From: Pseudomonadota bacterium
GTDB taxonomy: Bacteria; Pseudomonadota; Gammaproteobacteria; Burkholderiales; Thiobacillaceae
Assembly (NCBI GenBank): GCA_021802945.1
Contig: JAJZRE010000003.1
Location: 18,682 to 82,681 of the forward strand
DNA length: 64,000 nt
Direction of reading: 5' to 3'
Shown piece by piece: positions 20,481 to 29,672 of this stretch; position 1 is the first letter of the stretch; each line of letters starts with the position of its first letter. The position numbers and the translations under genes were made by a program. The notes under the pieces were generated by a model, which was not told the origin of the DNA, made no database searches, and saw only the letters and a list, made by a program, of their open reading frames with translations.

Positions 20481-23400
20481 CTAGGCGCGCGCGACCGTGG
20501 CCGGCAGGCCGTTGCGCACCGCGGTGCCCGATACCGCGTCGACCCACACCGACTTGCCCTGGCGGGTCGGGTCCGCCAGCCCGAGGTCGTTGAGGTTGAC
20601 GCCGGCGCCGATGGCCGCCACCTCGGGCTGGCGCGTCCCGCCGATGCGGTGCGCGCGGGCGCCCAGCTCCTTGTGGCCGAAGCCGTGCTCGACCGCCAGC
20701 ACGCCCGGCATCACCCCGGCATGCACGATCACGCGGCCGCGCACGCTGCCGCCGGGGGTGCGGATCACGGCGGCGTCGCCGCTTTCCAGCCCGAAGCGGG
20801 CCGCATCCGCCGGGTGCATCAGCACCGGGTTTTCCGGGTGGATGCCGCGCAGCCGCGAGGCGGCGATGGAGTAGGAATTCTGCAGCGCCGACTTGAAGCT
20901 GACCAGTTGCAGCGGCCACTCGGCCTCCGGGTAATGCTTGCGCATCGGCGTGCCGTCGGCGAATGCCGGCTCGCTCCAGGTCGCGCAGCCGGGGAAGCGT
21001 TTGCCGGTGAGGCTGTTTTTCGTCGCGCCGAGGTTCTCGTTATAGAGCTGCAGACCCTTGTCGTAGCGATGGGTCATCCATTCCGGATTGTCCTCGTCGT
21101 AGGTCTCCTTGGCGGGCTGGTAGCGCCCGCCGCGGGCCAGGATGAAGGCCACCTTGCGCACTTCCTCCGGCTTCAGGGTGCGTTCCAGCAGCGGCCGCAG
21201 GCGCTCGACGCCGGACAGCACGATGTCCTCGTCGCTGGCGTCGGCCACCGGTTCCTTGCCGAGCCAGGCGATGTTCGCGCCGCCCCGCAGATACCAGTCT
21301 TCCGGCCGCTCCAGCGGATAGGTGTTGCCGTCCATGTCGGCGATCGCGTTGGGGCCGAAGCCGGGCAACGCCATGGCGCGGGCCAGCGCGATGAAGAAGG
21401 TTTCCACGCCGATCGCCTGGCCGTCGGCCAGCTTGTCCGCCTTCGGCTCCACCACCGGCCAGCGCGCGGTGCTGGCCTTGGTCGGCACCGCGCCCCAGGC
21501 CGCACCCCAGCCCCAGCTCTCGTACAGCAGCGCGTCGGGGACGATGTAATCGGCGAAGGCGTTGCTTTCGTTGATGAGCGGATCGATGGAAACGATCAGC
21601 GGAATCTTTTTCGGATCCGCCAGGTCTTTTTCCACCTGCGCGCGCACGCCGGGGATGCCGTAGACCGGATTGGCGCTCCACAGGAGCAGCGCCTTGAGGC
21701 CGTAGGGATAGCCGTTGACGGCGCCGGTCAGCCATTCGGTGGCCAGGGCCGGCGCGTTCGGAAACCAGGGTGCCTGGGCGGGGTAGGCCTTGCCGGCCGC
21801 CTTCTTCGCGGCGAACTCGGCGGTTTTCTCGTACGGCACGTTGCGCCCCAAAGGGACACCGGAGGGCTTGATCATGCCCGGGAAACCCGCCAGGTTGTAG
21901 CGCGGGCCGGGGCCGGCATCCTTGAAGCCGCCGCCGTTCATGCTCAGCCCGCCCTTCCAGTTCAGGTTGCCGATCAGGGCGTTCAGGGTCACCACGCCGT
22001 AGGCGTTGTAGAAGCCGTTGCCGGCCATCATGCCGCCGTGGGCGACCGCCGCCGCGCGCTTGCCGTGGCTGGAGAATTCCTTCGCCAGCGCGGCGATGGT
22101 CTGCGCCGGAATGCCGCAGGCGGCAGCGTATTCGTCCAGGCTGCGGGCGAAAACCTGCTCGCGCAGCAGTTGCAGCGAGGATTTGACCTTGAGCGGCTGG
22201 CCGCCCACCTCGATCGTGCCGTCCACCAGCAGTTGCGCCGGGCCGGCGGCCTTGTCGTGAAATACGGTGTTGCCCTCGGCATCAAGCACCACGAAGGGAT
22301 CGTTTTCCTTGTAGCGTTCCTCCTCGGGCAACGCCACCCCCAGGTCGGAGCCGCGCAGGAAGCGGCCCTGGCGCGGGTGGCCGGGCTCGACGACGACCAG
22401 ATGGGTGGCGTTGCTCCAGGACGGCTCGCCGGCCGCCTTCGCCACCGCCAGGCTGGGATGGGAGAGGTATTTCCCGTCGTAGCGCTGGTTCTCGAACAGC
22501 CAGCGCATCATGCCCATCACCAGCGCGCCGTCGGTGCCGGGCTTGATCGGAATCCAGCGTCCGCGTTCGCCGGCGGCCAGGTTGTTGGCGTTGGTCAGCA
22601 CCGGGTCCACCACCACGTAGTTCAGCTTGCCCTCGGTACGATACTTGGCCAGCAGCATGCCCTGCCGTTTGAACGGATTGCCCGCCTGGGCGGGCGCGGT
22701 GCCGATGAAGAGCGCGAATTCCGTGTTGGCGAAATCCGGCTTGCCGTGGGGCATTTTCTTCATGTCGCCGAACAGGGCGCCGGAGCCGGAGCGGTAGGCG
22801 CCGCCGCAATAGGAACCATGCCCGACGACGTTCAGCGAGCCATAGGCCTGCTGCATGAAACGCTTGCCGAAGGCGAGGCGGCCATCATTGAAATTGGTGA
22901 ACAGCGCCACCTGGTTGACTTTCGGTCCCAGTTCCGGACGCCGCGGATCGATCGGGGTGGTCAGGTCGCGCAGGGCTTTCAGGCCCTCGACGTGACCTTC
23001 GCCGAACAGGTTGCCGCCTTCGGTCAATTCGCGGATCAGCTGGTCGAACGGAATCGGTTCCCATTGCCCCGAATTGCGCGGCCCGACCCGCTTCATCGGG
23101 CGCAACACCCGGAACGGCGAGTCCATCTGCTCCAGCACCGCGTTGCCGCGCCCGCAGGCGGTCGAGCGCCCCGCCAGGCCCTTGTCCTGGAAACGGGAGA
23201 AGGAGACGAAGCTGTCGCGAATCGACGCTTTCATCGGCAGGTGCGGCTCGGTGGAGAGCGGGCTGTAGGGGCTGCCGGCGACGCGCAATACCTTGCCGCT
23301 GGCGCGGTCGATGCGTACCCGTACGCCGCACATCGTGGTGCAGCCGAGACAGGCGGTGTAGCTCACCTGTTGTGCCGGGTTCAGATTCAGCGCACCGGTT

Positions 23401-23567
23401 GCCGGATCGACCCTGAACTCGGGTTCGAGGGAAGCCCCGTTGTATCGGCTCTTCGGTTTGTCGCGGCCCAGCAGGGGATCGAGCATGCGCTTGGCGGTGG
23501 CGCTGAAGCCGGCGCCGAAGGCGATCAGGCCGCCGGCGGCGAGAATTTTGCGGCGATTGGTGGTCAT
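20481..23567 (-). CDS. ttrA: Tetrathionate reductase-type molybdopterin oxidoreductase catalytic subunit
   Basis: About 1028 aa; YTACLGCTTMCGVRVRID 4Fe-4S/TtrA-like N-terminus, molybdopterin domains; neighbours ttrB, ttrC and ttrSR. Confidence 0.82.
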   Translation of the reverse strand: MTTNRRKILAAGGLIAFGAGFSATAKRMLDPLLGRDKPKSRYNGASLEPEFRVDPATGALNLNPAQQVSYTACLGCTTMCGVRVRIDRASGKVLRVAGSPYSPLSTEPHLPMKASIRDSFVSFSRFQDKGLAGRSTACGRGNAVLEQMDSPFRVLRPMKRVGPRNSGQWEPIPFDQLIRELTEGGNLFGEGHVEGLKALRDLTTPIDPRRPELGPKVNQVALFTNFNDGRLAFGKRFMQQAYGSLNVVGHGSYCGGAYRSGSGALFGDMKKMPHGKPDFANTEFALFIGTAPAQAGNPFKRQGMLLAKYRTEGKLNYVVVDPVLTNANNLAAGERGRWIPIKPGTDGALVMGMMRWLFENQRYDGKYLSHPSLAVAKAAGEPSWSNATHLVVVEPGHPRQGRFLRGSDLGVALPEEERYKENDPFVVLDAEGNTVFHDKAAGPAQLLVDGTIEVGGQPLKVKSSLQLLREQVFARSLDEYAAACGIPAQTIAALAKEFSSHGKRAAAVAHGGMMAGNGFYNAYGVVTLNALIGNLNWKGGLSMNGGGFKDAGPGPRYNLAGFPGMIKPSGVPLGRNVPYEKTAEFAAKKAAGKAYPAQAPWFPNAPALATEWLTGAVNGYPYGLKALLLWSANPVYGIPGVRAQVEKDLADPKKIPLIVSIDPLINESNAFADYIVPDALLYESWGWGAAWGAVPTKASTARWPVVEPKADKLADGQAIGVETFFIALARAMALPGFGPNAIADMDGNTYPLERPEDWYLRGGANIAWLGKEPVADASDEDIVLSGVERLRPLLERTLKPEEVRKVAFILARGGRYQPAKETYDEDNPEWMTHRYDKGLQLYNENLGATKNSLTGKRFPGCATWSEPAFADGTPMRKHYPEAEWPLQLVSFKSALQNSYSIAASRLRGIHPENPVLMHPADAARFGLESGDAAVIRTPGGSVRGRVIVHAGVMPGVLAVEHGFGHKELGARAHRIGGTRQPEVAAIGAGVNLNDLGLADPTRQGKSVWVDAVSGTAVRNGLPATVARA

Positions 23568-23577
23568 GGCATTCTCC

Positions 23578-24669
23578 TCAGGCTTGAATGTGGCGCGGGC
23601 CGGACCAGGGCAGGACCGAGACCAGCAGGATAAGGACGGCGATCCACAGGCCGGCGGTGCCGACGATGCCGAGCAGTCCGTCATGGCCCAAGGGGAGGTG
23701 GTAGTCGTAGTAGCCGGCACCGGTTTTTGGAATTTCCTGGCCGCCGATGAACACTGTCCAGCGCATCATCCAGGCGCTGTGCAGGGCGATCAGGCCGGCC
23801 GCTAACCGTCCCGCGGCGCCGCGGGCCGCGAGGCTGAGCCAGAGCGTGGCAAGCGCGCTGCCAGCGGCCCACACCGCGGTGATCCGCCAGGCGGTCGAGG
23901 GGGCCACCTGCGCCAGTGCCTGCGCGTGCCGCGGGGACAGGCCGGTGATCCCCAGCAGCAGCCAGGCGGCGCCGAGGACCAGCACCAGCACCTGGGTTGC
24001 CGCCAGCAGGCGCGGCAGCCCGGCCTCCGCCGCCGCGCGGCCATCGCCGACGAAGCGGTCCAGCACCAGCACCAGGCCGATGGCGCCGGCCACCGCGGTG
24101 ACGAAGAACTGCACCGGCAGGAAAGGCGTGTCCCACAGGGGACGGGCGCGCACGACCATGACTTCCATGCCGGTGTAGAGCGCCACCAGGGCGGCGCCGG
24201 ACAGGGCAAGCATGGCGGCCATGCGGATCGCGCCCAGACTGTCGTGGCCGCCGTAGGCAAGCGCCCGATAGGCGGACGCCCAGCGCCCGCCGGCGTCGGC
24301 CAGGCGTTTCAGGTCCGGGCGCAAGGCCAGCCAGGTGTAGAGCATCAGCCCGCTCAGGTACAGGGGAATGAAGAAGGCACCCCAGGCCATCCAGGAGCCG
24401 AGATTGGGGTGCAGGTAGAAGTTGAGGAAGCGGCCGGGCTGGTGCAGGTCCGAGAGCAGGGCCACGGGCGCCGTCAGACCGCAGGTCAGCGCGCCCAGCA
24501 GGGCCATGCGGCTCGCCCGCTCCCAGGCGGGCCGGCGCAGCGCGAACCAGGGTACGGTGAGCAGAAAGCAGCCCACGGACAGGCCGATCAGGAAAAAATA
24601 CTGCACCGCCCAGGGCAGCCACGCCACTTCGCGGGCCACGTTGACGACTTCGACAATGGATGGGCTCAT
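23578..24669 (-). CDS. ttrC: NrfD-type membrane anchor (TtrC-like)
   Basis: Polytopic MSPSIVEVVNVAREVAWLPWAVQYFFLIGLSVGCFLLTVP...; between ttrB and ttrA. Confidence 0.82.
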   Translation of the reverse strand: MSPSIVEVVNVAREVAWLPWAVQYFFLIGLSVGCFLLTVPWFALRRPAWERASRMALLGALTCGLTAPVALLSDLHQPGRFLNFYLHPNLGSWMAWGAFFIPLYLSGLMLYTWLALRPDLKRLADAGGRWASAYRALAYGGHDSLGAIRMAAMLALSGAALVALYTGMEVMVVRARPLWDTPFLPVQFFVTAVAGAIGLVLVLDRFVGDGRAAAEAGLPRLLAATQVLVLVLGAAWLLLGITGLSPRHAQALAQVAPSTAWRITAVWAAGSALATLWLSLAARGAAGRLAAGLIALHSAWMMRWTVFIGGQEIPKTGAGYYDYHLPLGHDGLLGIVGTAGLWIAVLILLVSVLPWSGPRHIQA

Positions 24670-24671
24670 GA

Positions 24672-25412
24672 TTAACCTCCGTGCTCGCTCGGCCGCCACA
24701 GGGCAGCCTGACCCTCGACGCGCCCCTGGAAACGGGGGTCGAGACCGATGTAGAAAACGTTGGGGCGGGTGCCGGATTCGGGCTTGAGCACCTTGATGGC
24801 GTCCGTGTTCTTGGCGGCGTCCAGCCTGCGCCGGAGTTCACCTTTGGGGTCGTTCAGGTCGCCGAAGATGCGCGCGCCGCCGACGCAGGTTTCGACGCAG
24901 GCCGGCAACAGCCCGGCGTCGACCCGGTGCGCGCAGAAGGTGCACTTGTCGGCCTTGTTCGTGTCGTGGTTGATGAAGCGCGCGTCGTAGGGGCAGGCCT
25001 GGACGCAATAGGCGCAGCCCACGCAGCGGTCGCCGTCCACCACCACGATGCCGTCGTCGCGCTTGAAGGTGGCGCCCACCGGGCAGACCGGCACGCAGGG
25101 CGGATGGTCGCAATGGTTGCACAGGCGCGGCAGCACGTAGGTGCCGGCCGTGAGTTTGCCATCCACCTCCTGCGCTACGGCGTAAGTGGAAACGATGGTG
25201 CGGAAGCTGTTCACCGGCACCGCGTTTTCCATGATGCAACTGACGGTGCAGGCCTGGCAGCCGATGCACTTGCGCACATCCACCAGCATTGCCCAATGGG
25301 GTTTGCCTTCGGAAGCGCGGGCGCTGCCCATGGGCAGCGCCGCGCCGGCGGTAATCGCAGGCAATGCCCGCAGGAAGCCACGGCGGGATTGTAAAAGGGT
25401 GTCGTCGGACAT
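24672..25412 (-). CDS. ttrB: 4Fe-4S ferredoxin-type electron-transfer subunit (TtrB-like), Tat signal
   Basis: SRRGFLRALPAITAGAAL Tat-type leader; CIGCQACTVSC, CNHCDHPPCVPVCP, CVGCAYCVQACPYDARF clusters. Confidence 0.85.
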   Translation of the reverse strand: MSDDTLLQSRRGFLRALPAITAGAALPMGSARASEGKPHWAMLVDVRKCIGCQACTVSCIMENAVPVNSFRTIVSTYAVAQEVDGKLTAGTYVLPRLCNHCDHPPCVPVCPVGATFKRDDGIVVVDGDRCVGCAYCVQACPYDARFINHDTNKADKCTFCAHRVDAGLLPACVETCVGGARIFGDLNDPKGELRRRLDAAKNTDAIKVLKPESGTRPNVFYIGLDPRFQGRVEGQAALWRPSEHGG

Positions 25413-25677
25413 GGTCAAACTCCTCATCGAGCGTGCACTTGAACATTAAGCGCACCAAGACCATGGCGACAGTGGGTTGATTCTCTATCCTGCTAGGTAT
25501 TTTTCCTTAGAAGCCGTTTGCGGTATGGCCGGCCGAATGATGTTGATGTTGGGCATGCGCGTCGCGTTCCGGCCGGGAGGCCGGAGCACGGCGCCATCGC
25601 CGGTCCTGCGGGGACAGCCTGGATAGCGGCGGGGTGGATCAGGGAAGGGGCCTCGGGAAGCGAGTGTGCAGGTGCGT

Positions 25678-26211
25678 TCAATGCTTAGCCGTCTGCGGCA
25701 TCAGCTTGTCGATGAAGGCGATCGATACGGCCGAAACAATGAACGCCATGTGGATGACCGTTTGCCACAGCATCACCTTGTCGTCCAGGTTGGGGGCATT
25801 GATGAAGGTTTTCAGCAGGTGGATCGACGAGATGCCGATGATGGCGGTCGCGAGCTTGACCTTGAGCACGTTGGCATTCACGTGCGACAGCCACTCGGGC
25901 TCGTCCGGATGGCCTTCGAGGTTGAGGCGCGAGACGAAGGTCTCGTAGCCGCCGACGATGACCATGATGAGCAGATTGGAGATCATCACCACGTCGATCA
26001 GGCCCAGCACGATGAGCATGATCTTTTCTTCGGTGAGCGTGAAGGTGCCGACGACGAGATGTTCCAGCTCGACCATGAAATGCACGACGTAGACGAGCTG
26101 CGCGCCGATCAGGCCCAGATACAGCGGTACCTGCAGCCAGCGGCTGCCGAACAGGATGGTGGAGAGGAACTTCCCGCGGGCTTCGAGGGGCTGGTTGGTT
26201 TCGGGTTTCAT
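25678..26211 (-). CDS. UPF0114/YqhA-family membrane protein
   Basis: 177 aa, several TM helices; GSRWLQVPLYLGLIGAQLVY...DVVMISNLLIMVIVGGYETFVSRL pattern of the family. Confidence 0.85.
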   Translation of the reverse strand: MKPETNQPLEARGKFLSTILFGSRWLQVPLYLGLIGAQLVYVVHFMVELEHLVVGTFTLTEEKIMLIVLGLIDVVMISNLLIMVIVGGYETFVSRLNLEGHPDEPEWLSHVNANVLKVKLATAIIGISSIHLLKTFINAPNLDDKVMLWQTVIHMAFIVSAVSIAFIDKLMPQTAKH

Positions 26212-26217
26212 GTTTTT

Positions 26218-26241
26218 GGTGAAGGGTGAAGGGTGAAGGGT
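26218..26241. repeat. Tandem heptamer repeat, about 3.4 copies of GGTGAAG
   Basis: ggtgaagggtgaagggtgaagggt read directly. Confidence 0.95.
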
Positions 26242-26243
26242 GC

Positions 26244-27566
26244 TTAGAGGACGTAGCGGGCGAGGTCTTCGCGGGCGGCGAGGGCGGCCAGCCGGGTGGT
26301 GACGGTCTCGGCATCGACGACGTATCCGCCGGTGGTGCTGCCGGCGTCGAAGGAAATGTCCTCCAGCAGCTTTTCCATCACGGTGTGCAGGCGCCGCGCG
26401 CCGATGTTTTCGGTGCGCTCGTTGACCTCGAAGGCGATCTCGGCGATGCGGCGGATGCCGTCGCCGGTGAACTTCAGCGTGACGCCCTCGGTCGCCAGCA
26501 GCGCTTCGTACTGCCGCGTCAGGCAGGCGTCGGTGGCGGTCAGGATGCGCTCGAAATCCTCTACCGACAGCGCCTGCAGCTCGACGCGGATCGGCAGCCG
26601 GCCCTGCAGTTCGGGGATGAGATCGGACGGCTTGGACAGGTGGAACGCGCCGCTGGCGATGAACAGGATGTGGTCGGTCTTCACCATGCCGTACTTGGTC
26701 GAGACGGTGGTGCCCTCGATCAGCGGCAAGAGGTCGCGCTGCACGCCCTGGCGCGACACGTCGCTGCCGTGGGCGTCGCTGCGGGTGGCGATCTTGTCGA
26801 TCTCGTCGAGGAACACGATGCCGTTCTGTTCGACCGCCTCGAGCGCCAGCTGCTTGGTGTCCTCGTCGTTGACCAGGCGCCCGGCTTCTTCCTCGGTCAG
26901 GAGCTTCATCGCCTCGCGCACCTTCAGCTTGCGGCGCTGCCGGCGGCTCTGGCCGAGAGTCTGGAACATGCCCTGCAACTGCTGCGACAGGTCCTCCATG
27001 CCCGGCGGCGTGAAGATTTCCATGCTGGGGCTGACCGCCGCGGCCTCGATCTCGATTTCCTTGTCGTCGAGTTCGCCCTCGCGCAGCATCTTGCGGAAGC
27101 GCTGGCGCGCCGCGCCTTCCTCGCGCACAGGTTCGGCTTCGCCGAAACCGGCGCTGCGCGGCGGCGGCAGCAGGACGTCGAGGATGCGCTCCTCGGCAGC
27201 CTCCTCGGCGCGGAACTGCACCTTGGCGGTCGCCTGCTCGCGCATCTGCTTGACCGCGGTCTCCATCAGGTCGCGGATGATCGTGTCGACGTCGCGTCCG
27301 ACGTAGCCGACCTCGGTGAACTTGGTCGCCTCGATCTTGATGAAGGGGGCGTTGGCGAGCCGCGCCAGGCGGCGCGCGATCTCGGTCTTGCCGACGCCGG
27401 TGGGGCCGATCATCAGGATGTTCTTCGGCGTGATTTCCTGGCGCAGCGGCTCGTCCACCTGCTGGCGGCGCCAGCGGTTTCTGAGGGCGACCGCGACCGC
27501 GCGCTTGGCGGCGGCCTGGCCGACGATGTGCTTGTCGAGTTCGTGGACGATTTCCTTGGGAGTCAT
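26244..27566 (-). CDS. hslU: ATP-dependent protease ATPase subunit HslU
   Basis: 440 aa; [34 protein letters not shown], Walker [16 protein letters not shown], Walker [11 protein letters not shown]. Confidence 0.97.
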   Translation of the reverse strand: MTPKEIVHELDKHIVGQAAAKRAVAVALRNRWRRQQVDEPLRQEITPKNILMIGPTGVGKTEIARRLARLANAPFIKIEATKFTEVGYVGRDVDTIIRDLMETAVKQMREQATAKVQFRAEEAAEERILDVLLPPPRSAGFGEAEPVREEGAARQRFRKMLREGELDDKEIEIEAAAVSPSMEIFTPPGMEDLSQQLQGMFQTLGQSRRQRRKLKVREAMKLLTEEEAGRLVNDEDTKQLALEAVEQNGIVFLDEIDKIATRSDAHGSDVSRQGVQRDLLPLIEGTTVSTKYGMVKTDHILFIASGAFHLSKPSDLIPELQGRLPIRVELQALSVEDFERILTATDACLTRQYEALLATEGVTLKFTGDGIRRIAEIAFEVNERTENIGARRLHTVMEKLLEDISFDAGSTTGGYVVDAETVTTRLAALAAREDLARYVL

Positions 27567-27661
27567 TTTTAGGGGCTAGGAGTTAGGAGCTAGGGACTAG
27601 GGGTGGTCGCTGCGCGGTTTTTTAAAGAGGGTGCGGCCGTAGGCCGCACATTCCCTAATCC

Positions 27662-28207
27662 CTAGCCCCCAGATCCTAGCTCCTCAATCACATGATTCTG
27701 GTTCGAATAAATGCAGATGTCCCCCGCAATGGTGAGGCTCTTTTTGACGATTTCAAGCGGGGGCAGGTCGGTGTTTTCCAGCAGCGCGCGGGCGGCGGAC
27801 TGGGCGAAGGCGCCGCCGGAGCCGATGGCGGCGATGCCGAGCTCGGGCTCCAGCACGTCGCCGTTTCCGGTGATGATGAGCGAGTGCTCGCGGTCGGCCA
27901 CCGCCAGCATGGCTTCGAGCCGCCGCAGCATGCGGTCGGTGCGCCAGTCCTTGGCGAGTTCCACCGCGCTGCGCATGAGGTGCCCCGAATGCTTGTCGAG
28001 CTTGGCCTCGAAGCGCTCGAACAGCGTGAACGCGTCGGCGGTGCCGCCGGCGAACCCGGCCAGGACTTTCTCCTGGTACAGGCGCCGTATTTTCCGCGCG
28101 GTGGACTTGATGACGATGTTGCCGAGGGTGACCTGGCCGTCGCCGCCGAGGGCGACTTCACTGCCCCGGCGGACGGAGAGAATGGTGGTGCCGCGATATT
28201 GTTCCAT
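27662..28207 (-). CDS. hslV: ATP-dependent protease peptidase subunit HslV
   Basis: 181 aa; [41 protein letters not shown]. Confidence 0.97.
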   Translation of the reverse strand: MEQYRGTTILSVRRGSEVALGGDGQVTLGNIVIKSTARKIRRLYQEKVLAGFAGGTADAFTLFERFEAKLDKHSGHLMRSAVELAKDWRTDRMLRRLEAMLAVADREHSLIITGNGDVLEPELGIAAIGSGGAFAQSAARALLENTDLPPLEIVKKSLTIAGDICIYSNQNHVIEELGSGG

Positions 28208-28351
28208 GGGATCGATTATAGATGACGCTCAGCGTGCGGCAGGCGGCGGGATGGGTCGCCAGTGCCATGCCGGCGCATCATCCACAGCGTGGCCGGCATG
28301 AGCACGGCGAGCGCGGCCTCTGGCAATCCGGGCTCCGGATGGATGCACCTG

Positions 28352-28512
28352 GTACGACAACCCATAAGTTTCGCTATGTTCAACGCGCCCCGCATCGCCG
28401 ATTGCTTTGTCGCGCATCCTCGCCATGGAACGGCCATGGCTGCGGTTCGCTTCGCGCACCCGGCGCGCGGATGCGCGTCTCGGCATGTACGCAAACTTAT
28501 GGGTTGTCGTAC
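28352..28512. repeat. 161-bp MITE-like element bounded by 20-bp perfect inverted repeats
   Basis: gtacgacaacccataagttt (28352-28371) is the exact reverse complement of aaacttatgggttgtcgtac (28493-28512). Confidence 0.7.
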
Positions 28513-29648
28513 TAGCGGGGATGGCGGGGGAGGAGTTGCGCCAACTGGTCGATGCCCATGACGCGGAAGAGTTCGTGGATGAGCGCGTTGTGGCCGCGCA
28601 GGGTGATGGTCTTGCCGCTGCCCAGACACTGCATCAGCACGCTGATGAACTGGCTGACGCTGCCGTAGTCGACCCGGGTGACCTGGGACAGATCGACCAG
28701 CACTTCGCCGTGGGCGGCGGCATAGCTGCCGAACTGCTGCAGGGCGCTGTCGTTGGCGGGGGTGATTTCGCCCGACAGTTGAAGGGCGTCGTCCACCGGT
28801 TCGGCGGGCTTGGCCCGTACCACTTCGGCTGCCTGCACCTCGCTCCAGGAGGGGGGCGACACTTCGAAACGGACGGCGTAGTCCACGGCCAGGTCTTCGA
28901 AACTGTCCTGCAGGCCGAGCGTCTGGTAGAGCTCCAGCAGCAGCAGCCAGTGTACCGCGCGACTATGGGTGGCGCGGGTGAGATCCTGCAGCAGGGCAGT
29001 CAGCCGGTCGACGCCACTGACCTGCAGCTTCCGCTTGGCCTTGCGGGCGGCGGCGAGGATCTTGGCGCACTCGTCCGCGCCTGTTTCGTCGACCATCTCG
29101 ATACGCGAGAAGTCGATCCGCACCACCGCCTTTTTGTCGATGCCGGCGATGCCTTCGCGCAACGTGGCCGTCGCCTTCTTGTCGAGCAGACCCGGCAATT
29201 CGAGGCTGGCCGCCTCTGCTTGCTGGGGTTTTCCGGGGGCGCTGCCGCCGCCCAGTTTTTGCCAGACGGGCGGCGAGGTCTCGAAGCGCATGGCGTAATC
29301 GAGCGCCAGTTGCTCGAATTCCTTTTCTCGATTCTGGATGCTGAAAAGATCGAACAGCATATGCCAGGCGCGGCGATCGCCGGTGTTCAGGATGTCCTTC
29401 AACATGCGCTCGGCCGTCTCGGCATGGCCGCTGGCATACAGGATGGCCGCTTCATCGACGGGCGACTGCGGTGCACCGCTGGTTTCCTCCACCACGATGC
29501 CGCTGCCGCCCATGTCCATGGTCAGCAGCGTTTCGGTGGGAGGCGATTCGGTGGCAGGCGAGGGGACAGGTGCCTGCTTGGATGCAGGGCTGGGTGCCTT
29601 GTCCTTGCCTTTTTTGAAAAACGGTAGAGCCACAGAATATGCGTGCAC
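28512..29648 (-). CDS. Double STAS-domain protein
   Basis: 378-aa ORF from GTG, possibly starting at GTG 29633; two STAS-like segments (VVRIDFSRIEMVDETGADECAKIL and VLVDLSQVTRVDYGSVSQFISVLMQCL) separated by a repeated helical motif. Confidence 0.75.
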   Translation of the reverse strand: MHAYSVALPFFKKGKDKAPSPASKQAPVPSPATESPPTETLLTMDMGGSGIVVEETSGAPQSPVDEAAILYASGHAETAERMLKDILNTGDRRAWHMLFDLFSIQNREKEFEQLALDYAMRFETSPPVWQKLGGGSAPGKPQQAEAASLELPGLLDKKATATLREGIAGIDKKAVVRIDFSRIEMVDETGADECAKILAAARKAKRKLQVSGVDRLTALLQDLTRATHSRAVHWLLLLELYQTLGLQDSFEDLAVDYAVRFEVSPPSWSEVQAAEVVRAKPAEPVDDALQLSGEITPANDSALQQFGSYAAAHGEVLVDLSQVTRVDYGSVSQFISVLMQCLGSGKTITLRGHNALIHELFRVMGIDQLAQLLPRHPR

Positions 29649-29672
29649 GGGTCACAGTGTCAGTGATGGATA

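Noticed and set aside
20649-23633. 994-aa plus-strand ORF antisense to ttrA
   Set aside because: No recognisable domain; ttrA on the minus strand explains the region
25441-25500. Possible FNR box (TTGATTCTCTATCC) upstream of ttrB
   Set aside because: Half-site spacing is one base too long and the second half-site is poor
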